A DNA stretch of 64,000 nt, taken from positions 26,008,001-26,072,000 of the forward strand of contig NC_134025.1 in assembly GCF_964204645.1 (NCBI RefSeq), given 5' to 3'. This stretch comes from Tubulanus polymorphus (lineage: Eukaryota; Nemertea; Palaeonemertea; Tubulaniformes; Tubulanidae). The notes beneath the pieces are model-generated. The model made no database searches. It worked only from the letters and a program-made list of their open reading frames with translations, and was not told the origin of the DNA. Positions 1 through 12,415 of the stretch are shown here, in pieces. The stretch's first letter is position 1; every line of letters begins with the position of its first letter. A program made the position numbers and the translations under genes.

Positions 1-585
1 CCTGAAGATGCAATATTGATGCCTAGATATAAACACACCATAGCGTCCTGAAAATAAGACCACAAAGAGATTGGAAATAATCAGCCTAACCAAGTTTACT
101 AATAACAATACTAATATTTGACAAGCACATTATGTGATGATACTGTTATGAATTACGAGCACAGAATATTTTCATAAAATATACATGATGTTCTAAATGA
201 ATAACTGATAGAATGACTAGCTAGTATTACCACTGACGACACATACCGACAGCTTTACTACAATGACATATGGCTTTATAATGTATGATATGTGCTTATC
301 ATAATTTGTACACATGGTGTGTTTAATGTAGTGCAGAGTATTCTCGAAATTCATAAATTCTACAACTGATTATTCATAATCATTATCATAATTTAATATT
401 GTTTTATATACATTTCTGCTTATAGATTTTAGGTGACAGACACCGCACATTATATATTCATGATTAGATCATACAAGAACATTGATTTGTCTATCTACAT
501 AAGTATGTGTAATTTCAGTAAATACATTTTTCTCACAATATCAAACTATCGCTTGAATCTAACATTCTAATAGGAAACAGTTTGA
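1..585. other. 3' flank of pyruvate carboxylase
   Basis: This A+T-rich stretch lies downstream of the pyruvate carboxylase stop on the minus strand. It probably holds that gene's 3' untranslated region. On the minus strand a variant poly(A) signal ATTAAA reads at about 392-397, but nothing else supports it as the true site. I see no coding exon here. Confidence 0.4.
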
Positions 586-3500
586 TTAAGTGGATGGCTC
601 TATGTTCATGAGTAAATCGTCTCCTTCCACTTTCGAGCCTGGGGAAACATCTAATGATTTGATTACACCAGATACAGGAGCGTTGACTAACATTTCCATT
701 TTCATAGCACTCAGCACGAGTAATGGATCTCCTTGTTCAACTGTATCTCCAAGCTTAACCTGAAATTCACGAATTAGATTATTAATAGAACATTACTTCA
801 TTAACATGACTTAATTTATGGGAATGAAAATAAATTTTGGATATCTTACCTTCAATTCAACAATATTACCAGGCATTGGAGAGCCAACAGATCCTTTCAC
901 ACCTACTAATGCTTTCGGGTGGAAATGCATCTCCTATGATTAGAACATTACAGAATGAGAATTCTGGTACTTAAGAAATATTGAAGGAACAAGAAAATAC
1001 AATATTAAAGGCAAATACCTTCATAGCTTCCTTATCATTGATCAACACAGAGCGAACTTGTCCATTCAGTTCGAAAAACACTTCCCTCTGACCCAAAGCG
1101 TTCAATTCTTCAGCTACAGCCAATGTCTTAATATGCAGAATTTTTCCCTTCTCAATTTCAACCTAACGCAGTAGTTCAAGAATCACACACTTTAAATCTA
1201 TTTCATTCACTTAGATAAAGTTAAATGCATCATGAGTTTTGTTTACCGTGAATGATTCAGCAATTTTGGGACCGACCAGGAAGTGACGAGTTGTCAACTT
1301 ATCGACTGGTCCATATGTATTTCTGAATGTTCTGTAGTCATCGAAAACCTTCGGATAAAGAGCAGAACTAATGACATCCACATCCCTGATGTATCGACCA
1401 TGCGTTTCAATCAAATCAGATTTGCGTTTTTCTAGATCCAATGGTGGCATGGATTCTCCAGGACGCCCAGACACAGTTGGGGCTCCTTTTAGGATCTGAA
1501 AAATATACAAATCATTAAAACGACGATATAACCAAAAGACTATCCCCGATCATCCCTATGATATGAGAAATATGTGTAATGTACTGACCTTTGTTCGTAG
1601 TGGTTCTGGATAGCCGCCGTACGGTTCACCGAGCTGACCTTGCATCAGTTCAACTACAGACATGGGAAATGAAAGCTCTTCTGCACGATCTTCCACCATC
1701 TGTCCAGTGAGCTTATTCTGGACCATAAATTGTGCCAAATCGCCAACAACTTTAGAAGAAGGAGTCACCTACAAAATGTATACGCAGTTGTCCTACAATT
1801 CTATTCACAAATTTTCAAAGAACCAACCCCCCAAGAAACTTGTAATCGTATTTTACCTTAATCAAATCACCAAGTAATGCGTTGGCTTCTTTGTACATTT
1901 TCTTCACTTCTTCAAACTGATCAGCAAGCCCAAGACTATGTGCTTGGAACTGAAGATTTGTGTACTGACCACCTAGAAACAAACAGGGGAACGTTAAGAC
2001 GACCTCGCAGAATACTGCATAATATGGCTTATAAAGCAGACAATATTTTGTACCACTCACCAGGGATCTCATTTTCATAGATATCAGAGTTTCCACTCTT
2101 CAGTGTAGTTGTACATTCAAATGGAGCATAAAGACCCCTTGCTTTTTCCCAGTAGGCAGAATATTCAAATACCTTATCCATAGAAATATCTGCAAGAACA
2201 AGGTGCACGCTTGTGAAAGCAAATTATTTCAAACATCACTTTTCCATTGTATTCTTAATGTGCATCAAAATACCTGTGGCAAGATCAGTTCCCTGCAGTG
2301 AAGCAATGATTGCACCCATACTCGGCTGAGATGTCATACCAGACATCGAATCAACGGCTGTATCAATGACATCAGCACCAGCTTCAGCACAAGCCAACAT
2401 TGCAGCCACTCCCGCACCTGCTGTATCGTGAGTATGGACATGTATTGGCATGTCGGGATATTTGTCTCTCAGTGCACCAATTAGCATCTTCGCTGCTCGA
2501 GGTTTTAACAAGCCAGCCATATCCTATACATAGAGCATAAAAATAGTGAAAATAGTGAACGGTTTGATAAACCGAAGGGAAGGAATGAATCCAAATCATA
2601 AGTAAGTACCTTTATGCAAAGAATGTGAGTTCCAGCTTTTACAAGTTCATCAGCCACTTTCATATAATACTGCAAGTCATATTTCGTCTTTTTCGGATCG
2701 GAAATATCCCCGGAGTAGGATATAGCGGCTTCAATGACTCCCCCTGTACATGAAAAGGATGTATATCGATGATTTCAGCTGCATGTAAACAATCATGTAT
2801 CAGAATGCTCAATGATACAAACCTGCCTTTCCAACTGCTTCCATACCAACAACAATATTTGGCACGTAGTTAAGTGAATCGAATACACGGAAAATGTCCA
2901 TGCCATGTTGAACAGCTAACTCACAGAATCTGGCGAAAAATATTTCAAAATTTTATACATTTTCCCTGTCATGATGTATAATGAATACAAAACCACATCT
3001 TCATAATTCATAGTTTACCTGAACACCACGTTGTCGGGGTAATTTGTGTAACCTACGGCATTCGCACCTCTCAGTAACATCTGGAACGGGATGTTAGGTA
3101 TCTTCTTTCTTAGAGTTTCCAGTCGGTTCCAGGGACATTCGTGCAAGAAACGCATTGCGACGTCGAAAGTAGCACCTACAAATGACCGGCATCAATATTT
3201 ACTGTAGATAGCGATTTTATATAAGTGAATGAATCTAAGAAATTAGAATTTTTCCTACCTCCCCAATTTTCAAGACTGTACAGCCCATTGAAATTGTGAG
3301 CTACAAACGGTGAAATTTCCTTCAGATCGTGAGTACGTACACGAGTAGCTAACAACGACTGATGTGCATCTCGTAATGTCGTGTCCATCAATAATAAACC
3401 TTTATGTTGCCGTATAGCCTTAGCAAAACCTTCCGGCCCCTCGCGATGTAAGGTATCTCGAAATCCTTTCGGCAAGTCATGAGCTAAACAATAAAAACAA

Positions 3501-6500
3501 AGATATCATTGATCATTATATTGTAGATGTATGATTTTCCATTTCATTTCTTCGTAGCTTAGCCAATAAATTCTAGCACTAGCTCAATTAAAGCTCTTAA
3601 CAACAGATCATCGAGCTACTAGAGTACTCAACAAAATTTAATCTCTAAAAGGTTAAGTACTTATTTCATTGATGAAGCAACATGCAACTACTGCATTTCC
3701 TAGAGCAAAAACAAAAGATTAATAACTGGGTTAACAGGTAAAAGGAACCCATCACAATATATATTCTATACAAATAAACTGTACATATGATTTGTTTACT
3801 ATAAACAAAGCGATTAAGATAAAAGTATGTTCTAATCACTATTCCACTTTCAGCCTCTTAATAGTATCTCTCACACCGCGTTAATTGGGTTGATTCAATT
3901 ACGGTATAGCATCTACTAGTATTCATAGTCAACATATTATCCAGGTTTTAAGGGGAATCTTAAGCATAGCGGTTACTTCATTAAAGGAAGCATTTGGGAA
4001 AAGGAGAGGTCTACCCGTACTACATTTTCATCTACATACAGAAAGCTTCTGACAAAAGAAACTCAATGAAGCTGATGTGTCTTTTGACTACCGGAAAAAT
4101 GAATTATCTGACTTATCAATAAGTCAGGTTCAAAGCACAAAGAACATTCAGACTAGAAATCAGCCAAACAATCTATCCGTACAGTTCATAATAGCCAATA
4201 AAGTGCTAAAGTTTGAAAAGCTTAATGAAAACACTGCATTCAAAACATCATATCACAGATATACGATGAGTGTATTGAATATAAAAGAGGTGTCTATTAG
4301 CCCACTTTGCATGTATAAGGGACAGATTAATTCACTTGATCTCACCGTGTCGATCTGTGGTTACTGTAAAACAATTCATCCATGTCAAATAAACCGTCAA
4401 ACATGTACAAGCCCATTATTCAATATACAGTTTTGTTTGGTATTTTCGAAAAACACTTAATCATGTATAGTTCTTACCAAGAAGGAAAGGATAAGATTTG
4501 AATCATAGATCGAATACCCCGGTATAGTAAAGCGCATATCAGACTTTTTAATGGTAGCAGAAGACATGAAAATATTCCGTTAGGGAACCATTTAATTAAT
4601 TACTTACGAAATGGTACTGGAGGGCATTCTACGACAACATCTTTAGGTTGAAGATCTGTGCCTAATGGCGTCAAAGATCCATTCACCATTATTTCTCCCA
4701 GATAACGAAGCAATTTCTGAGCCCTGTTCTGCGATGGTTCGAAGTAAAACAGTTGAGGATGTTCATCGATGAAGTAAGTATCAACAACACCAGACAGGAA
4801 CTTCTCATGTTGTAACACGTTTAACAAGAAGGGCACATTAGTCTGCAAGATTCATACATAGCACAATATCAATCATGAAATCATCTTTATATAGTTTTAT
4901 ATTGAACGAAGATTAGTTAATTTATACCTTAACACCTCTGATTCTAAATTCTTTCAATGATCTGAGCATCTTTAAGCATGCGGCTTTATGATCACGAGCA
5001 TGGGCAATGACTTTCACAAGAAGTGAGTCATAATATGGTGATATAGTAGCACCAGCGAAGGCTGATGCACTGTCTAAACGAATTCCCATTCCTTCACCAC
5101 TTCTGAACACCTAAACACATAAGAAGGAATATTAGCGTTACGAACTAAATTAATGGAGAGAGAAGCTATTTACAAGGTGTTGTCTTTGTCACCTCAATTC
5201 TGCCTGTATCTGGCTGGAAACTTTTTGCCGGATCTTCAGTTGTCATTCGGCATTGAATCGCGCAGCCTTGAACTTTAACATTATCCTGATGAAGCTGCAA
5301 ATCATCGAGTGTTCTACCCTCTGCAACGCGTACCTGAGCCTGAACCAAGTCAACCCTATAGGTATAGTACATGTACAAATCTTTAAAAGATAAATATATT
5401 ATGACCTTAAGATTTATTGAAACCTCCTTAATAATCTTATATTGCACTTACCCTGTGATCTCTTCAGTTACTGTATGTTCCACTTGAAGTCTAGCGTTCA
5501 CCTCAATGAAGTAGTAGCTACCATTTTCGTCAAGAAGAAATTCAACGGTGCCAGCATTTTCATAACCGACATGTTTAGCCAACCGAACAGCATCATCACA
5601 CATTGATTGACGAATATGATCGGGAAGCTGTGGTGCTGGTGCTATCTCGACAACTTTCTGGTGTCTTCTCTGTACAGAGCAATCACGCTCATACAAGTGA
5701 ACTACCTCACCAGTTTTATCACCTTGAAAACAAATTGGGATATTGTGGCAGTCATAAAGATATAAGTCTGGTACTATTTTTAACTACGACCTACCCAGAA
5801 TTTGAACTTCTATATGTCTGGGGCGTTCAATGAACTTTTCAATGAACATGGCTCCATTACCAAATGCAGATAGCGCTTCAGATGTGGCTCTGTTAAAGCT
5901 CTCCTTTACATCCTACAATTTCATGAAAAAGATTTTCTTAGCGTATTGGGAATCAAAATGGGTCTGAGCTGTAGCATAGCGTATAGCAATTCGATATACC
6001 TTCATTTCTCGTACTACTCTCATACCACGACCTCCACCTCCATAAGCTGCCTTCAGAATAATAGGTAACCCATATTGTTGACAAAATTCATTGGCCTCAT
6101 CTGCTGTATGGATCGGACCGGGGGTACCAGGTACAACTTGAACACCTTTAAGAGATTATAACACATAGTAATGCATTCAAGAGATGCAAAGTTATTGCAT
6201 GAATTTGGTTCGGTACCATACCTGCTTCAACTGCTGCCTTTCTAGCTTCCACTTTATCTCCCATTTTGTGTACAACCTCCGATGAAGGGCCCACAAATAT
6301 GATGCCGGCATCGGTAACAGCTTTTGCAAAGTCAGCCCTTTCAGATAGGAAACCATAACCAGGATGAATAGCATCCACATCATTCTCCTAAAACAAGTTG
6401 TAACAGTGAATGAATGAATCAATAGAATTCCTGTGATTAAATCCTTTCTCCAATCCTGGATATCATACCTTTGCTTTATGAATGATTTCAGGAATATTCA

Positions 6501-6977
6501 GATAAGCAGCTACCGGAGGCAGACCTCTACCGATAAGATATGATTCATCAGCCTTCTGTCGATGCATTTGCATGGTATCCTGCTCGGAATAGATGGCTAC
6601 TGTTCGTATGTTCATTTCGGTACAAGCCCGAAAAACACGAATTGCTATTTCACCTATAATCAACAAATATAATAACTTTATAGCAAACATTCTTAAACGA
6701 CACATTCTTCCAGTATTTTGAGTGTAAAAGCAAACAACGTCTTATAGTATGGACACCTACCTCTGTTTGCCACCATAAGTTTACGGATCTGTTTCTGATC
6801 ATACAATTTGGCAGCATTTTCAGAAGTCACATCCTTCTTATTAGCCGTTGTGGAGAATAGGGCCAAACAATTCTTTGGAAGTCTGAAGCCTGCACTCTTG
6901 GCATTTGACTGCCCTAGGACTGTGCCACCAATTTGAGCCAATGGCAATTTTGCCACTCTGCTTTGCAAACGTAACAT
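586..6977 (-). CDS. PC: pyruvate carboxylase, mitochondrial
   Basis: This biotin enzyme carboxylates pyruvate to oxaloacetate in the mitochondrial matrix, for gluconeogenesis and refilling of the TCA cycle. The 21 coding exons are 6977-6761, 6653-6469, 6387-6222, 6145-6000, 5912-5795, 5722-5452, 5355-5193, 5110-4928, 4842-4608, 3483-3259, 3175-3019, 2929-2823, 2743-2610, 2523-2274, 2189-2061, 1972-1857, 1768-1589, 1495-1247, 1162-1019, 933-850 and 759-586. They total 3,633 nt, or 1,210 aa (human about 1,178). The first 65 or so residues are basic and Ser/Ala-rich, like a mitochondrial presequence, and account for the extra length. Next come the biotin carboxylase domain (GEIAIR at residue 73; glycine-rich ATP-grasp loop; [15 protein letters not shown]), the carboxyltransferase domain (DTTLRDAHQ near 595) and the C-terminal biotin carrier with AMKM (biotinyl Lys near 1173). 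The exon holding the ATG runs to a splice acceptor at 7020-7022, so an upstream 5' UTR exon exists. No key motif is damaged. Confidence 0.97.
3484..4607 (-). other. largest intron of pyruvate carboxylase
   Basis: This 1.1-kb intron falls between the biotin carboxylase part and the carboxyltransferase part of the gene. It has proper donor and acceptor sites. The plus strand carries a 127-codon open frame (4077-4460) that resembles no protein I know and has the A+T-rich composition of the intron around it, so I do not call it a gene. Confidence 0.85.
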
Positions 6978-7020
6978 TATTATGATTTTCTTCTGTACAC
7001 CTTACTAACTGATAAGAATC

Positions 7021-8936
7021 CTGCAAAACAGATAAGAATCTATAATGATTAACCAGATTTTAAAAATTTCTCCAGCTAGATAAAGTGCGTATACCAATGA
7101 TGTAGGCCTACAGAATAAAATCAATGAATCATTTAATTAGAAATTATAATATTTCAGTGAAATCAATTGGCATTTATTCAATCAGAAGAGTTAGCTCAAT
7201 ACTGGTACATGTATGTAAACATAAAGCACAGCTGTCACTGAACTATCAGTACATTCGCCAACACACAACCAGTATGCAATTGTAGCAGTCTGTGAAAGGT
7301 TGCATCTAGGTCCCAGCAAACTAAATATGAATAGATACCGTAGTATCTATTTGAAAAAGTAATTGTATAAAAAGATAGTACTACGAATCCAAGGTCGAGC
7401 GATTATACCTATATCAAGGCTAGATAACAAATGGACCATGCTATGGACTTTGATAAGATAAAGTGTAGACCTAATATCATCAAACTTTGAATTTTAGACT
7501 GCTCTTTATTTTACAAAAATTCAAAGGAGATAAAATTTACATTTTGCTATATGCGTCCCCTTTTTCACTTTGTTTATGATTTTTTATCATTATCATTCAT
7601 AAGCTTATTAGTCTACTAAGCAATTAGTCTCATTATTTAAAAAGAAATAAGATTGACCGACCGCAGACTAAAGAAACACCTCGCCGAGAACCCTGTTCAA
7701 AGCTCAAGATCATTTACGAGAAAAACAAATATCCTGGCACTGGTAAACAATTCACAGTATCAATAACAAAAACAAAATCTTGAAAATTATATCACAGGCC
7801 AAGTAAAGACTTTATTTCATTTTTGTTTAAGCATCGTTTTGGCATAGACACTGGTTAATGCCAACAACCAATCAGTCTGTGCATGTGGTCTGGGAGTTTC
7901 AACCTCAATACAAGGTCAACTCATACCCCAGGTCTAATCGTACCCTACTGCAGATAGCCCCTGCATTTTGAAAAGCTATTTACCTCCTTTTTTACATCAA
8001 AATATCATCAGATACACACAATGGAATTTTTTTAAACTCAAAATGTTTTTCTGATAATGCTTTTAGGGCATAGTTTTAGGGCCTACTTACAATTAGTCTA
8101 GTACCTAAAGTCTATTCATTTTTTATTGTCCACGATCTTTTAGCCGCCGTTCTACAAACAACCAGTAGGGAACCGGTAACGACGACTGGTATTTAGACCA
8201 CAGGGGCTCATATCAGAGTTGTAGGTAATGTAAAAACGATAATCTGTTAATCCAATGTAGGCTATATAGTACATATAAAATAACCATACTATATATATTG
8301 GATTTCTGATTAACAGATTATCATTTTTACATTACCTACAACTCTGATACGAGCCCCTGTGATTCAGACTATACTTACAATCAATCTATATACAAAATTT
8401 TTTATTTCTTTTTTCAAGACAAGTTAAAAAGGTGTACAACGTGGAAATTGGACCACGTATGAGTTGACTTAGGGAACAAAGATGACTGTTTGAATAAAGT
8501 GAATTACAACATTGAATTTAATGTGAATTCATACACAAAAAATTTACGAATGGGTGTTTTTTTGTATTATTTGTCAATTCGACACTGACTTAGTAAGGCG
8601 TATTATAATCTCCCCATTGTCACACTGTGGGACGTTGCATCGTCGAGATTATTTTCATATTTGTAAGTTTAAGCGCATTTTACCTCAATACGAAATCATT
8701 TCTTCGCTGTCTTTAATATAGAACCACCAACCAGTACGGTCGAATAGATGAGGAGAAACTAATGTCAAACATGCAAATGGTCGTAGAAAGCGATGAAGGT
8801 TTGTTCCGGCCATCTATCCCACGCTACTCGAATATTGTCGGAGCCCTCCGAATGGATTGACCTCGCCAATATTGTGGAGCTTTCAAAATGGCGGATTGAA
8901 GTTTGTCAAATTTTTTCAACGAAATTTTCTTTAAAA
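7021..8936. other. head-to-head spacer between PC and TAF6L
   Basis: This is the shared upstream region of two divergent genes. It should contain the 5' UTR exon(s) and promoter of pyruvate carboxylase on the left and the TAF6L promoter near 8600-8900, where G+C is locally higher. There is no recognisable TATA box and no coding exon. The one clear structure is the long hairpin at 8199-8362. Confidence 0.6.
8199..8362. repeat. long inverted repeat (hairpin, MITE-like)
   Basis: The left arm (about 8199-8255) and right arm (about 8296-8362) are reverse complements over roughly 50 to 55 bases, with only a few mismatches and one small gap. An A+T-rich loop of about 40 bases separates them. The arms begin and end with CACAGGGGCTC and its complement. 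The layout resembles a fold-back miniature inverted-repeat element. I could not confirm a target-site duplication. Confidence 0.8.
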
Positions 8937-11928
8937 ATGGACAAAACTCCCGTTGCATCTTTATCTGTTGGCGAGAGAAAGACCGGAGATGAGAAGAAAT
9001 ATGCCATCATTTCAAGAGAAACCATCAGAATGTACGCTGAAAGTATCGGCTGCGAGCATTTATCAGATGAAGTCGTCAATTTATTGTCTCAAGATGTTAC
9101 TTACCGACTTCGAGAAATTACCCAGGTATTTAAGGCCTATCATTAAATGACTTGATTCATCCAGTCCATTCATATTTATATCTTAGATTAACTGATAGTC
9201 GAAATTACTTCATATTGACTTGAGACTGTTGGATTTACTCGTTTAAAATCTTACAAAACATTATTGATTTGAACCAAACATGTTACATTTCCTTAATTAG
9301 GCAAGTTGTCAATATATGAGGCATTCAAAAAGACGCAAACTAACAACTGAGGACTTCAATAAAGCAATGAAGTCAAAAGATGATGAGGTAAAGTAATGAA
9401 GAAAATAAACTAATGCATTAATTCTAATATGTTTTAATTTATGTATACGTTTACAATTATTACTTTTCAAATATATTTGACAGCCTGTTTATGGGCATGG
9501 ATCGACAGGCTCAAAACCATTCCAACAAATACTAGAAAAGGACTTTCATTTCACCGAAGATGTAGAATTAGATTTAGCACAGGTTATTGAAGAGGAAATT
9601 CCTGTCAACAATCCGGGACAAATATCTGTTAAAGGTGAATATATAGATCGAGTGTGAATTAAAGGAAATTATGTTGATTAACATCAACAAATCTTAGTAT
9701 TTGCATCATTATCATTTTTCTAGCGCATTGGTTAGCAGTTGAAGGGGTACAGAAGTTGTCTAGTATTGCACAGGGTGAGTGAATTGCCTTATTGGCTGGC
9801 ATACAAATAACTGACAAAAAAAATTGTAATTTTTCATGGCTGCCCAAGATGTTTAGTTTCAAAAATAGAAGTATTCTTTTCAGCTAAAACTGGTAATGGC
9901 AAGGCACAGAAAGGACTCTCTGAAGAATTACTGATGTATTATGATAACATGACAAAAGCAATATTGAGCAATGATAAAGAACTTATGAAGGTAATTCATT
10001 TAAATGTGATTTATGTGCGTTTACGTATACCACTGAATTTACCATGACTTATCTATTTTTGATATAGATAGCTTTAGAAGACCTGCGTACAAATAACAAG
10101 ATTGTACCGCTGTTACCATATTTTGTGAATTTTGTATCAAATGGGGTAAGTACGTAATTGATAAATCTAGCTCACGTTTCTCTTGTCAGCAGTACTGAAT
10201 CGTATGCTATTTGCAGGTAAAAAAAGTGAGTCATGACATTATGCAGTTAACCAAATTACTCCATACCATCAAAAGTTTAATGAACAATCCTTCTCTATAC
10301 TTGGAACCAAAGCCATACGTAAGTTGCAAAGCTTCCGTATCATGCTCTTTAACTGAAAATGTATGTAGCATCTCTTATAATATGTCACTATTTAATCAAT
10401 GTATGTAGCTGAATATGCTGATTCAAGGCGTTATGTATTGCGTAATTGAGCCACTTGCTGCATCTATAAACCCCCTTAATGATCACTGGAAACTGCGTGA
10501 CTACGCTGCGCGACTTCTTGCGCATCTTACTAGGTGAGTTCAAACTTTTAGAAAGTGACAAAATGCATATATAACAGAAACCTTGCTTAACAGTGGAATA
10601 AATTCAAGTAACTTTTCATTTTATAGGGAATGGGCGAGTTCTATGAATCAATTACAGTACAGAAATGTACAAGCTTTGAAAGAGGTTTTGTATGATTCAG
10701 GACGACCTTTCTGTTCCCATTACGGAGCTGTCATTGGATTGGCTGCTTTGGGTCAAGAAGTAAGCATTTAATTTCTGGAGATTATTTTTGAAACCTATAG
10801 TCTTGATTTTATTAGCAAAATTCCATTTTTGAAACTTCAGGCTGTGCGTAAAGTTTTATTGCCTCATCTCCCTAACTACTGGTGTCATATAAGGGCAGCT
10901 ATGGATGACAATACTCTAAACAATGCTCAAATCAAGTCTGATGCTCATAAAGTCTATGGTACCATATTGGTAAGTCATTTTAAACCTTTTTAGCTCATCA
11001 GTTTTTAGTATCGGTGTACTGGTAATGTTAGTCTGCTTTCCTTTGTTTCTAGCTGGCTGTTGACAACTTATTGCGAACTGAAATAAAAGATATGGAAAAA
11101 TCGCTTCAAACCACTTATTCGTTAATAGCTGGTCAAAAGGATGGCACAGTCTCGAGTAGTTCATCTGATAAACTACCGGTGCAAGAAAGCAAGGTTTCGT
11201 CGAATGATAATGAACATTTCAAAAAACTCTATGACCTTTACATAGACATGTACGAACAATTCGGTGACAGTTTAGCCGTCAAATTACCACTGCCTCATAG
11301 AGTCACAAATTTAGCTCCGAAGAATAAACAGAAACCAGTGGTTGTTCTGTACGATGAACTGGCCGCGAAGTCCGGTGAAGAACTATTAACTGAGCTGCTC
11401 AATAGTGAAGTCGAAGAGCAAAAAAGCGATCATAGTCATAGTAACGTAGAAGAAATTGACATCGATAGTCGATCGTTTAAATCTGACCGGTCGTATCGCT
11501 CCGATCGATCTGATGAGATCCCCGCGTTTTTAGCCGATCCGTCAATTGATTTGACGGTGAAGAGCACCGTTAACGATCCGGCCGGCGGTATCAAATTGAC
11601 GATTTCAAAACGGATTAAACCGGTCGATGACGCTAAAGCGAAAACGGACAGAAAAAAACGTAAAACCAGTCGACATTTCAGAGTTCAAGATATGTTCGAA
11701 AAAACGACTATCAAAAGGCGATTGTGTAAAATCGAAATATCAGTACCCGGAGGTATCGTTTTACGTCGAATGCCCGATGTGCGTAGATTCTCGTTTGAAC
11801 CATTTATGTCGTCATCTCATTATGAAAAAGTCTGTTTGAAAACTAAATTTATCGGAAAAAGAAAAGCATCGACAAAACCGAAAAATAGAACTCATTTGCT
11901 AACTGGTGCTATCGATATGTGTTTATGA
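8937..11928 (+). CDS. TAF6L: TAF6-like SAGA subunit (PAF65-alpha)
   Basis: This is a histone-fold and HEAT-repeat scaffold of the SAGA/PCAF acetyltransferase complex in the nucleus. Exons: 8937-9125, 9301-9387, 9484-9634, 9724-9774, 9884-9990, 10068-10145, 10217-10318, 10409-10533, 10627-10759, 10841-10969 and 11053-11928. They total 2,028 nt, or 675 aa. The histone fold covers about residues 17-90. The TAF6-type HEAT domain (about 195-385) has PLAASINPLNDHW, CSHYGAVIGLAALG and DAHKVYGTIL, which match TAF6L better than TAF6. Residues 143-152 (AHWLAVEGVQ) are instead the TAF6-type linker. The last exon encodes about 290 polar, probably disordered residues with a basic patch. The frame is open 48 codons upstream to an ATG at 8793, but I chose 8937 because family similarity starts just after it. 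A poly(A) signal follows 58 bases after the stop. Confidence 0.93.
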
Positions 11929-11985
11929 ATCTCAAAACTTTTATTTTCTATAATATGGCGTTTCATATTTGCTGTACAGTGTATC

Positions 11986-11991
11986 AATAAA
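11986..11991 (+). terminator. poly(A) signal of TAF6L
   Basis: A canonical AATAAA lies 58 bases after the TAF6L stop codon in A+T-rich sequence. It would give a very short 3' UTR. Confidence 0.75.
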
Positions 11992-12345
11992 ATGCAAACA
12001 ATGTGCTTGAAAATTAGTTTCTTTGTCGTTTCATTCCTTTCCACTTATCAAAGATATTTGAAAGAGACTATTCAGTATGACAGTTATATCGATACCAATT
12101 AAAATCACAGCTTTACCCTAGGTTAATGACTCAGATTGCTATCATACTCGAATGGGCTTGCATTAAAACTAAATTAGTCTGATTAGATTTTGAACCCTCA
12201 AGTAATTTAAATTTTTAGTTCATAGAAATATTTTGTAACTCAACAATTTGAAACTCAAGTAAAATGGTACCTCTTAACATTGGCCCCCATACATTTAATC
12301 AATCTTGACAACTCCCTGTGGGCAGTAAACAAACAGTGATAAATA

Positions 12346-12415
12346 GGGATTCGAATCCAATAGCCATGTGATCCGTAGGGCACGTGCTATCCAGGTTGCG
12401 ATGCGAGCTGCCCAT
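12346..12415 (-). repeat. tRNA-like sequence, probable SINE head
   Basis: Read on the minus strand, this stretch has a T-arm/B-box word (GGATTCGAATCC at 12347-12358). Upstream of it is a segment that looks like a degenerate D-arm/A-box and anticodon region (GGATAGCACGTGCCC). It does not fold into a clean tRNA cloverleaf by eye, so it is more likely the 5' head of a tRNA-derived SINE, or a decayed tRNA pseudogene, than a working tRNA gene. Confidence 0.4.

Noticed and set aside
4077-4460. 127-codon plus-strand open frame inside the largest pyruvate carboxylase intron
   Set aside because: It resembles no known protein, is antisense to a well-defined intron, and has intron-like A+T-rich composition. 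Frames of this length occur by chance here.
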